Of a stretch of 47,707 bases of DNA, positions 41,684 to 47,707 are shown one piece after another (the stretch's first letter is position 1; the number at the start of each line of letters is the position of its first letter). Both the position numbers and the translations under genes were made by a program. The DNA is taken from the NCBI GenBank assembly GCA_018302335.1, contig JAGVZT010000024.1, forward strand, positions 1 to 47,707, given 5' to 3'. Source of the DNA: Candidatus Woesearchaeota archaeon (lineage in GTDB: Archaea; Nanobdellota; Nanobdellia; Woesearchaeales; JAGVZT01). Below the pieces are notes generated by a model. That model was given only the letters and a program-made list of their open reading frames with translations. It searched no databases and had not been told where the DNA came from.

Positions 41684-41776
41684 GACGATTGAACCCCGTG
41701 CGGGCGGGGGGGATGTGCAGGTTTCCCAGGCACTACCACAGGACTGCGATAGACAGAAAGACTGGAGGCAACGACT

Positions 41777-42799
41777 ATGACGAGACCAGGACAGTCCCCG
41801 GATTACCGGGGGAATGAGGGCGACGAGACAACGCGGGAGGTCATCAGGTACGGCAAGATAGGGTGCGCTGCGGTCGGAGGAATCGCGGGCATCGTCGCCC
41901 TGTTCAGCTCCTTCTACACCGTGGGGAGCAGCGAGGTCGGCATCGAGACGCGCCTGGGGGTATATGACCAAACCACCGGTCCGGGGCTGCACTTCAAGGT
42001 GCCGTTCCTGGAGGGCGTGCGGGTCATGTCCACCCAGGAGATTCAGCGCACCGAGGTTGGCTTCCGCACCCTCGAGGAGCCTGGCGCGGATGGAACAGGG
42101 GGAGAGTACAGAACCGCGGACAGCGATGAGGAGATGGAGCACGAGGCGAAGATGCTCACCGCGGACGAGAACATCGTCATGGTCTCCGCGAGCGGGCAGT
42201 ACCGCGTCGTAGACCCCAAGGACTGGATGTTCAATGCGGCAAACCCAAAGGACCTGGTGCAGAACGCCATGGAGTCCGCGGTGCGGCAGGTGGTCGGCAA
42301 CCACAGCATCGACGAGGTCCTCACCACGGGCAAGGAAGCCATGCAGAGCGAGATTGCGAGCATCTGGCAGGCCCTGCTCAACGAGTACGACATCGGCGTC
42401 GATGTCGCGAACGTCCAGCTCCAGAATCCCCAGGCTCCCTCGGACGTCTCCCAGGCGTTCACTGACGTGCAGAACGCAGAGCAGGAGCGCGAGCAGCGCA
42501 TCAACGAGGGGCAGGGCTACCTCAACGAACGGCGTTCAGCGGCTGAAGGCCAGAGACGCACCCTGCTGGAGGACGCCGAGGGGTACAAGTCCCAACGCAT
42601 CAACACCGCGACGGGAGATGTCGCGTGGTTCAGCGCGCTGCTCGAGGAGTACGAGCGCTCGCCTGAGGTCACCCGAGAGAGACTGTACATCGAGACCATG
42701 AAGGAGATCTACCCTCAGCTGAGGATTTTCATCATGGATGAGGGGTCCGACAACGGCTTGCTGCAGTTCCTGGACCTCACACGGGAGGAATCACCATGA
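41777..42799 (+). CDS. hflK: HflK-like SPFH/band-7 membrane protein
   Basis: This 340-residue protein has one N-terminal transmembrane helix (about 29-49) and then the SPFH domain: VGSSEVGIETRLGVY, GPGLHFKVPFLEGVRV, and SGQYRVVDPKDWMF. A coiled, Glu/Arg-rich stalk follows. It pairs with the next gene (4-nt overlap) as bacterial HflK does with HflC. That pair forms a large cage around the FtsH protease in membrane-protein quality control. No ftsH is in the window. The pair is rare in archaea and probably acquired. Confidence 0.88.
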   Translation: MTRPGQSPDYRGNEGDETTREVIRYGKIGCAAVGGIAGIVALFSSFYTVGSSEVGIETRLGVYDQTTGPGLHFKVPFLEGVRVMSTQEIQRTEVGFRTLEEPGADGTGGEYRTADSDEEMEHEAKMLTADENIVMVSASGQYRVVDPKDWMFNAANPKDLVQNAMESAVRQVVGNHSIDEVLTTGKEAMQSEIASIWQALLNEYDIGVDVANVQLQNPQAPSDVSQAFTDVQNAEQEREQRINEGQGYLNERRSAAEGQRRTLLEDAEGYKSQRINTATGDVAWFSALLEEYERSPEVTRERLYIETMKEIYPQLRIFIMDEGSDNGLLQFLDLTREESP

Positions 42800-43890
42800 A
42801 AACCGGAAAAATCATCGTGGGAGCGACGGCGGGAATCGCCGCCCTCATCGGCCTGAGTGGCTTCTATACCGTCGACGAGAGGCACCAGGCCATCGTGAGC
42901 CAGTTCGGAGTGCCGGTGACCATCGTGGTCGGCTCTGACGTCGCGGGCCAGGCTGACCCGGAGCGGATTGCGGATGTCAGCGTGGCAGTTCGGCAGTACG
43001 AGGAGAGCCATGGGCTGCCGTTAGACTCCATCGAGGTGGTGGGCGGGCCGGGCATCCTGAGCACCGGACTGCGGTACCACACCCCGCTGCTGCAGGGGGT
43101 GCGGACCTTCGACGACCGCAAGCTGATTTACAGCTCGGAGCCCGAAGCGGTGGGCACGAGGGACAAGCGCCAGCTGGTAGTGGATACCTACGCGACCTGG
43201 CGCATTGAGGACCCGCTGCTGTTCAGCCTCACGGTGCAGGACGTCAACGGCGGGATGCGTGCGCTGGACGACATCATCTACTCGGCGCTCCGTGTGGAGA
43301 TGGGGAAGTACAACCTCCACGAAGTCGTCCGAACGAACAACAACACGGTGTACAGCATCGAGGGAGAGCTGAAGCTGCCCACGGTCACCTACGGAAGGGA
43401 GAGCATCTTCAACGACGTGGTGAACAGGGTCAACAACGGCCTCACCACCCCCGACGGACAGAGCATCACCGGCGCGAACAACTACGGCATCGAAGTGGTG
43501 GATGTGCGCATCATCCTGAGCGAGCTGCCCGAGTCGAACGAGCAGGCAGTCTACCAGAGGATGATATCCGAGAGGGGCCGCATCGCGAGCCTCTACCGGA
43601 GCCAGGGAGAGGCAGAGAAGGCTGCGCTCACCGCCAAGGCCAACCGCGAGTACACCCAGATAACCTCAGGGGCGTATGCCCTCGCAGAGGAGACTCGCGG
43701 AGAAGGAGACGCTGAAGCTGCGCGGATTTACGCCGATGCCTACGGAGAGAACCCAGAGTTCTTCCGGTTCATCCGGACGCTGGAGGCGTACAAGGAGGCC
43801 TTCGCCAACGGGAACACCACGGTGGTGATGCCGTCCGACACGGAGTTCAACCAGTTCCTCCTGGGCTTCCCCGAGGGTCAGAGCGAGTAG
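42796..43890 (+). CDS. hflC: HflC-like SPFH/band-7 membrane protein
   Basis: This 364-residue protein has an N-terminal membrane helix (about 6-22), a split SPFH domain (TVDERHQAIVSQFGVPV, then GLRYHTPLLQGVRTFDDRKL, then VDTYATWRIEDPLLF) and a long EAR-rich coil. The C-terminus resembles HflC (AYKEAFANGNTTVVMPSDTE). An insertion of about 45 residues separates the first strand from the rest of the SPFH domain. Its ATG overlaps the hflK stop. It meets the TctA-like gene tail to tail with a 13-nt overlap. Confidence 0.88.
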   Translation: MKTGKIIVGATAGIAALIGLSGFYTVDERHQAIVSQFGVPVTIVVGSDVAGQADPERIADVSVAVRQYEESHGLPLDSIEVVGGPGILSTGLRYHTPLLQGVRTFDDRKLIYSSEPEAVGTRDKRQLVVDTYATWRIEDPLLFSLTVQDVNGGMRALDDIIYSALRVEMGKYNLHEVVRTNNNTVYSIEGELKLPTVTYGRESIFNDVVNRVNNGLTTPDGQSITGANNYGIEVVDVRIILSELPESNEQAVYQRMISERGRIASLYRSQGEAEKAALTAKANREYTQITSGAYALAEETRGEGDAEAARIYADAYGENPEFFRFIRTLEAYKEAFANGNTTVVMPSDTEFNQFLLGFPEGQSE

Positions 43891-45050
43891 AGCAGCACAG
43901 GCAGGAGGAGGCAGCCGAGGAGCATCCTCCTCTTGACCCCTGCTTTCACGCAGAGCACCCCAAGCGCGCTCGCGGCGAGCAGCAGCGGAAGGCCCTGCCA
44001 GCCGCAGAGCGCTCCCACGAGGGCGGAGACCAGTGCGAGCACCGCCAGAGACATCCCTCTCCGCGGGATGCGCTCCAGCACAGGAAGCGCTCTCCGCGCG
44101 AAGAGCAGCACCGCGAGCGATGCGAGGGCAGCGGAGAGGAGCATCCAGCCGAGCAGCGACGAGTCCGGCTGCACCATCGCTCCCGCTGCGATGACCGCAC
44201 CGTCTCGCGCCTTGCCAAGCGAGACCAGGGAGAGCACGCTCACTCCCAGGCTCATCGTCGCGACGGCTCCTACGAGAGCGATGCTCGCCGTCGAAGAAAA
44301 ACGGGAGAGAGCGAGGGAGAGCGCAGCCGCCTGGCTCCTTCCCACTCCAGGGAGAAGCGCGAGCACGAGCGAGGAGAGCGTCGCTCCGGAGAGGATGCGG
44401 CCCCACTCCGACAGGCTCAGAGAGATGATGGAACGGCTCTGCTGCCTCGGCAGCCCCTCGGCGCCCTGGAGCAGGAGAGAGGCGCAGCCGAAGAGCCCGC
44501 TCATCAGAGGGAAGACCGGCTCCTTCAGGCCGGGCTGGGTGAAGGCGATGATGCCGAGGCATCCCGCGAGAAGGAATATGCTTACGTTGCGGATGGTGCC
44601 TCGCACGTCGCGGCCGTCCAGGAGCTTCGCGCAGAGGGCCAGGAGAATCCATCCTTTGTAGGGCGAGATGCGCGCCATGAGCAGCGGCAGCGCGACGAGC
44701 AGCACGCGCGAGGCAAGCGCGGCGAGGAGCAGGCCGGCAACAGAGCCCTGGAGCCAGAGCCGCACCGCCTCGAGAGCGAAGCCCCGCTCGGCGAGCTTCT
44801 GCGCGGGAAACGCGCTCACTGCCCCCTCTTCGTCGACTGCGAGCAGCATGCTCGGGATGATGTCCGCGCAGCTCTGGCTCACCGCAAGGGAGAGGAGGAA
44901 GACCGCGACGCCAGGCGAGAGCCCGGTCTCCGCGAGGAGGGCCTGTTGGCTCACGGCGAGCGCAGCGAAAAGGTTCGCGTGCAGCCCGGGCACGAGACCG
45001 GTGAGCAGGCCGAGGGCGGTGCCGGCGAGCGCGGCGAGCAGGAGGGCCAT
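43878..45050 (-). CDS. TctA-family (DUF112) integral membrane protein
   Basis: This 390-residue protein has about ten predicted membrane helices. It has the archaeal DUF112/COG1784 signatures GLVPGLHANLFAA near residue 17 and LLPGVGRSQAAAL in the second half, which form an inverted-repeat pair of pore-like loops. TctA proteins are subunits of tripartite carboxylate transporters, but the archaeal branch lacks the TctB/TctC partners and its substrate is unknown. The ATG at 45050 fits a TATA box about 25 nt upstream. Confidence 0.85.
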   Translation of the reverse strand: MALLLAALAGTALGLLTGLVPGLHANLFAALAVSQQALLAETGLSPGVAVFLLSLAVSQSCADIIPSMLLAVDEEGAVSAFPAQKLAERGFALEAVRLWLQGSVAGLLLAALASRVLLVALPLLMARISPYKGWILLALCAKLLDGRDVRGTIRNVSIFLLAGCLGIIAFTQPGLKEPVFPLMSGLFGCASLLLQGAEGLPRQQSRSIISLSLSEWGRILSGATLSSLVLALLPGVGRSQAAALSLALSRFSSTASIALVGAVATMSLGVSVLSLVSLGKARDGAVIAAGAMVQPDSSLLGWMLLSAALASLAVLLFARRALPVLERIPRRGMSLAVLALVSALVGALCGWQGLPLLLAASALGVLCVKAGVKRRMLLGCLLLPVLLYSL

Positions 45051-45070
45051 GCACGCGCGTCGCCTGTGGG

Positions 45071-45080
45071 GAATTTAACC
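45071..45080 (-). promoter_or_regulatory. TATA box of DUF112 gene
   Basis: On the minus strand GGTTAAATTC-type element, 21-30 nt before the ATG at 45050. Confidence 0.5.
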
Positions 45081-45127
45081 GTATCCCGACTTTTTCCGGA
45101 GGATTTCCGGTCTCGCGGAACATCCGG

Positions 45128-45466
45128 CTAGGGAAGAAGCGTGATGCGGTCAGCGATGAGCTGCTGCCTGCCGCGCCAGAGCTGGCTGCGCCCTTCGACC
45201 TTCACGCGAATCCCGGGACGCAGGCTGAGATTACGCTCGACGAAAGCGGTGATGTCCAGCAGCTCCTCGGTCCGCACCGTGAGACGCTGGCTTCCGTTCA
45301 TCTCCGATACCCTCTCGACTCCTCCCTCTGCGCGGAAAGCGTCCGCGTCGCAGGACACCGCCTTCCGGGGAATCTCCTCCGGTGCTGCGAGCAGGATGAC
45401 AACCCCGAGGAGGAAGGCGCCGAGCGCCGGAAGAAGAGAGCGCTGCTCCTGGGTGAAGAATCGCAT
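45128..45466 (-). CDS. OB-fold protein with N-terminal membrane anchor
   Basis: This 112-residue protein has a hydrophobic helix (about 11-28) followed by an OB-fold-like part (GGVERVSEMNGSQRLTVRTE, then RPGIRVKVEGRSQLWRGRQQ). Small membrane-tethered OB proteins of this type occur in DPANN genomes and may bind nucleic acid or oligosaccharide. The ATG at 45466 is preferred to the GTG at 45484 because of the nearby TATA box. It stands alone between the DUF112 and L44e genes. Confidence 0.7.
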   Translation of the reverse strand: MRFFTQEQRSLLPALGAFLLGVVILLAAPEEIPRKAVSCDADAFRAEGGVERVSEMNGSQRLTVRTEELLDITAFVERNLSLRPGIRVKVEGRSQLWRGRQQLIADRITLLP

Positions 45467-45484
45467 GATAAGCAGAGCGAGCAC

Positions 45485-45495
45485 TCCTTAAAGAG
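45485..45495 (-). promoter_or_regulatory. TATA box of OB-fold gene
   Basis: On the minus strand CTCTTTAAGGA lies 19-29 nt before the ATG at 45466. Confidence 0.5.
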
Positions 45496-45518
45496 CGTGC
45501 GTGCCGAAAATCCGGAAA

Positions 45519-45827
45519 CTATACGAACTCGAGACGCTTCGCGCGGAAGCCTTCGCCGATGATCTGCGCCTTCTTGCAGGTCGAGCACCGGTACCGCAGG
45601 TCCACCTTCTTCGATGCCTTCTTGCCGGTCATCTTGAAGCTGCTCACTGCGGGCTTCGAATACCTTCCGCGGTTCCCATGGCCCCTGGCCTGGCCCCGGA
45701 GCCGGGCGCGGTGCTTGCTTCCGTAGGTGAGGCTGCTCGCGTTGCGCTTCTTGTTCAGCTCCACCTTGTGAGGGGTGTGCTTCTTGCACTTCGGGCAGAA
45801 GCGGTTCATGGTCTTGGGAAACTTCAT
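45519..45827 (-). CDS. rpl44e: Ribosomal protein L44e
   Basis: This 102-residue archaeal/eukaryotic large-subunit protein has a zinc finger of CPKC at 11 and CSTC near 81. It also has NKKRNASSLTYGSKHRARLR and TGKKASKKVDLRYRC. The length is normal. In many archaea rpl44e is followed by rps27e and eIF2-alpha, but here it stands alone. TATA box about 25 nt upstream. Confidence 0.96.
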   Translation of the reverse strand: MKFPKTMNRFCPKCKKHTPHKVELNKKRNASSLTYGSKHRARLRGQARGHGNRGRYSKPAVSSFKMTGKKASKKVDLRYRCSTCKKAQIIGEGFRAKRLEFV

Positions 45828-45848
45828 GGCAGCCGGGAGCGGATTGCC

Positions 45849-45859
45849 CTTTTTAAAGG
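45849..45859 (-). promoter_or_regulatory. TATA box of rpl44e
   Basis: On the minus strand CCTTTAAAAAG lies 22-32 nt before the ATG at 45827. Confidence 0.65.
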
Positions 45860-45888
45860 TTACTCAGGGCGTCGGGGAAAGAGTACGC

Positions 45889-45958
45889 TCGGCCGCATGG
45901 GGGAGAATGTCCGCCTTTCCGCCCAGACAGCGCGAAACCCATGCGGCATTCCGGCCGA
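45889..45958 (+). repeat. Dispersed palindromic element, copy 15
   Basis: This full 70-bp copy has arms TCGGCCGCATGG and GCGGCATTCCGGCCGA and core CGCCCAGACAGCGCGAAAC. It lies between the gins and rpl44e genes, which share a strand. Confidence 0.85.
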
Positions 45959-45994
45959 GGTATGGGAGGTTTTCTGCAAAGCGGCCGGCCGCGC

Positions 45995-46582
45995 CTACTG
46001 GAGCGCCTGGGCGCGACCCTTGCGCACCAGAAGCTCCCCTATCTCCCTGGGAAGATTGGCCATCTCGCCCGGCTCGAATGGTCCGTAAATCTCGAGGGCC
46101 GTGCCCAGGAACTTCGGGACATGCGCCTGGAACTGCACCATCAGGGCATCGGCTTCCGGTCCGGGAGGCGCCTGCTCGGCAGGAGGAGCCGTCAGCTTAC
46201 CAGGCTCCTCTCCCTTCAGCAGCCGGGCGAGAACCTCCTTGCGGGTGTGCTTCAGAAGGTCCCGGACCTGCTCGAACAGCTCCCGCTCCGGGGGGAGCAT
46301 CGTGTCCATAGACGGCTCAGAGCCCCTTGCAGCGGCGGCGGCGAGCTGGAGCAGCTTGGTCTCCCGGCGCTCGTAGATGTCCCGCACGAGACGATGGACG
46401 TTCTGGAGCTGCTTCGCGGTCTTCTCTCGCTCTGGGCTCTCCATGAGCTTGTTCTTCTCCTGGAGGTACTGCACGAGCTCGACGTAGAACTTCTCCGGGA
46501 GCTGCTGGAGGTTGTCCTTGCCCTCGTTCCTGGAGAGGTCGAAGAGCGTCTCGTAGGTGATGTTGACGGTGACGCTCCCCAT
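45995..46582 (-). CDS. gins51: DNA replication complex GINS protein (Gins51/Psf1-Sld5 type)
   Basis: This 195-residue protein belongs to the archaeal GINS family, a component of the CMG-like helicase with MCM and a Cdc45/GAN homologue. The N-terminal A domain has YETLFDLSRNEGKDNLQQLP and helical DIYERRETKLLQLA. After a Pro/Glu-rich linker the small B domain appears (VPKFLGTALEIYGPFEPGE, then LPREIGELLVRKG). That A-then-B order defines the Gins51 type. The ATG at 46582 fits the TATA box; 46588 is the alternative. Confidence 0.88.
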   Translation of the reverse strand: MGSVTVNITYETLFDLSRNEGKDNLQQLPEKFYVELVQYLQEKNKLMESPEREKTAKQLQNVHRLVRDIYERRETKLLQLAAAAARGSEPSMDTMLPPERELFEQVRDLLKHTRKEVLARLLKGEEPGKLTAPPAEQAPPGPEADALMVQFQAHVPKFLGTALEIYGPFEPGEMANLPREIGELLVRKGRAQALQ

Positions 46583-46603
46583 GCGCATCAGGTCGGATGC
46601 GCT

Positions 46604-46612
46604 TCTTATAAG
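46604..46612 (-). promoter_or_regulatory. TATA box of gins51
   Basis: On the minus strand GCTTATAAG, centred about 26 nt before the ATG at 46582. Confidence 0.6.
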
Positions 46613-46645
46613 CTTTTGCGCAGGATTCGCGGACAGCGTCGAGGA

Positions 46646-46705
46646 GACAGCCGCATGGGGACGATTTCCGGCACGCCGGCGAGACTGTCCAGGCGACCTG
46701 GGCGA
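46646..46705 (+). repeat. Dispersed palindromic element, copy 16 (partial)
   Basis: GACAGCCGCATGGGG is the left arm and CCGGCACGCCGGCGAGACTG the core. The right arm is lost or replaced by GGCGACCTGGGCG before the next TATA box. It separates the divergent gins51 and radical SAM promoters. Confidence 0.7.
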
Positions 46706-46708
46706 GGG

Positions 46709-46719
46709 CTTTTTAAAAG
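46709..46719 (+). promoter_or_regulatory. TATA box of radical SAM gene
   Basis: CTTTTTAAAAG-type element 21-31 nt before the ATG at 46740. Confidence 0.65.
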
Positions 46720-46739
46720 AGAGCAGCTTCCCTGATGGG

Positions 46740-47707
46740 ATGATTTCCGTGCAGCGCGAGCACCTGCGCTTCGCATCGAGCCCTGAAGGGGCGAAGGGGC
46801 TGTACTACAACTACTTCGAGTTCGACCTTCTCCGGGAGGAGCTTGAGCGCATCGCTCCCTTCCGCGTCGAGGGAGGGGCGCTGCTCTTCGAAGGCGACGA
46901 GAACCGGGTGACCCGGAGGGCGCACCAGCTCCTCGACTGGAAGCTCGCGTCGCTCAGGAGCAGGATAAGCCGGAATCCCACCCTTTATGTGGACCAGGCG
47001 TCCGGGATACCTCTCATCGGCAGCCTCAGTTTTGGTCTGATTGACCGCAACTCCACCTGCGTCGAGGTGCGGCCGAACACGGGGTGCAATCTCCGGTGTG
47101 TGTATTGCTCCGTGGGAGAGGGGCTGAATACCTTCAACAAGGGGGAGTATCTAGTGGATGCTGATTATCTTGTCGAGGGGCTTGCGGAGCTCATCAGCTT
47201 CAAGGGGTGCGCTGTCGACGTGCACATCGGCTCCCAGGGCGAGCCGACCCTGTATGCGCGTCTGGAGGAGCTGCTCCGCAAGATACGCTCCCTGGACGTC
47301 AGGACCATCTCCCTGGTGAGCAACGGGGTGCTGCTCAGCCCGGAGCGCGTGGCAGCCCTGGCGGATGCCGGCCTGGACCGGCTGGACCTCTCCCTGAACG
47401 CCCTGACCCCAGAGAAGGCGAAGGAGGTGGCGGGCTGCCGCTATGACCTTGAGCATGTGAAGCGCGTGGCAGAGGCCACGAAGAGCAGAATGGAGCTGCT
47501 CATCGCGCCGGTGTGGATTCCGGGGCTCAACGACGCGGAAATGGGGCCGCTCATCGAGTTCGCAAAGTCACTCGGCGCAAGGATAGGAATCCAGAACTAT
47601 CTTCCGTACCGTTTCGGCCGCAATCCCACGAAGCCGATGCCCATGGACAGCTTCCTGGAGCAGCTCAGGGAGCTGGAAAAGAAGCATGCGTGCAAGCTGC
47701 TCCTTGG
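46740..47707 (+). CDS. Radical SAM protein (COG2100-like), cut by window end
   Basis: The visible 322 residues begin MISVQREHLRF and contain the radical SAM cluster motif CNLRCVYC near residue 120. DVHIGSQGEPTLY follows as the SAM-binding GGE-like region, then ISLVSNGVLLSP. The N-terminal stretch LYVDQASGIPLIG is typical of the archaeal Fe-S oxidoreductase family COG2100, whose substrate is unknown. No stop codon is reached before 47707, so the 3' end is missing. The TATA box supports the ATG at 46740. Confidence 0.88.
   Translation, partial: MISVQREHLRFASSPEGAKGLYYNYFEFDLLREELERIAPFRVEGGALLFEGDENRVTRRAHQLLDWKLASLRSRISRNPTLYVDQASGIPLIGSLSFGLIDRNSTCVEVRPNTGCNLRCVYCSVGEGLNTFNKGEYLVDADYLVEGLAELISFKGCAVDVHIGSQGEPTLYARLEELLRKIRSLDVRTISLVSNGVLLSPERVAALADAGLDRLDLSLNALTPEKAKEVAGCRYDLEHVKRVAEATKSRMELLIAPVWIPGLNDAEMGPLIEFAKSLGARIGIQNYLPYRFGRNPTKPMPMDSFLEQLRELEKKHACKLLL

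Noticed and set aside
41632-41817. A 61-codon basic open frame upstream of hflK
   Set aside because: It overlaps the hflK start and promoter, has no RBS and no recognisable motif.
43666-45123. A 485-codon Arg/Ala-rich frame overlapping the DUF112 gene on the same strand
   Set aside because: Composition is typical of frame-shifted high-GC DNA, and the DUF112 frame carries clear membrane helices and family motifs.
45097-45125. TTTCCGGTCTCGCGGAAC as a possible degenerate repeat copy
   Set aside because: Only a short part of the core matches and neither arm is present, so it was not counted.

Overview
The window is a high-GC archaeal chromosome segment, very compact and almost entirely coding. 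Archaeal markers are Cdc48/VAT, RadA, RadB, GINS, an RPA-like protein, aEF1B, archaeal NAC, Sec61 beta, the S13-S4-S11-RpoD-tRNA-Leu-L18e-L13-S9 cluster, L44e, S2, archaeal RNase P RNA and TATA-box promoters 22-35 nt before start codons. Many very short membrane proteins with pilin-like (K/R)(R/K)G N-termini and Cys-rich ectodomains suggest a DPANN lineage (Woesearchaeota/Pacearchaeota/Diapherotrites-like). The exact phylum is an inference and is not resolved here. Several genes look bacterial: gyrA, radC, gntK, hflK/hflC, a DUF4256 gene and a restriction-modification pair.

Layout. 1-4.6 kb: minus-strand oapA-oapB-oapC, an intracellular subtilase, a helical protein and AlaX. 4.7-9.7 kb: a SecB-like protein, Cdc48, a helical protein, a NIF3-family protein and Trm1. 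9.6-10.6 kb (minus): gluconokinase, aEF1B and a translation Zn-ribbon. 10.7-20.3 kb: two converging operons of thirteen mostly membrane-anchored or exported proteins, ending tail to tail. One is a lysozyme-like transglycosylase on a pilin-like anchor and one is a secreted M23 peptidase, both with intact catalytic residues. 20.5-23.0 kb: RPA-like protein, DUF457 membrane protein, RadA. 23.1-24.7 kb: an AT-richer island with a DNA methyltransferase, a PD-(D/E)XK nuclease and a candidate small RNA. 24.9-30.6 kb: TRAM protein (apparent frameshift), ThpR, S2, RadB, rnpB, Sec61 beta, NAC and a MinD cluster. 30.7-31.4 kb: DUF4256 gene between inverted repeats. 31.5-35.2 kb: ribosomal/RNA polymerase operon with tRNA-Leu(GAG). 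35.2-41.4 kb: deoxyribosyltransferase-like protein, an ACT/wHTH-like protein with ScpB, GyrA, RadC and a Dph2 fragment. 41.8-45.5 kb: HflK/HflC, a TctA-like DUF112 protein and an OB-fold protein. 45.5-47.7 kb: L44e, GINS and a radical SAM protein cut by the window end.

Two genome-wide traits stand out. First, a dispersed element of about 70 bp with inverted CGGCCGCAATGC/GCATTGCGGCCG arms and a conserved GCGAGACA core occurs at least 16 times, always between transcription units and usually just before a TATA box. Second, all six convergent gene pairs overlap or are separated by only 3 nt, leaving no room for ordinary terminators.

The best candidate for an undescribed system is the 10.7-20.3 kb surface locus. 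Pilin-like subunits, Cys-rich ectodomains and two peptidoglycan-type hydrolase domains in an archaeon suggest a cell-contact or antibacterial/attachment apparatus. That function is inferred from domains and context only.
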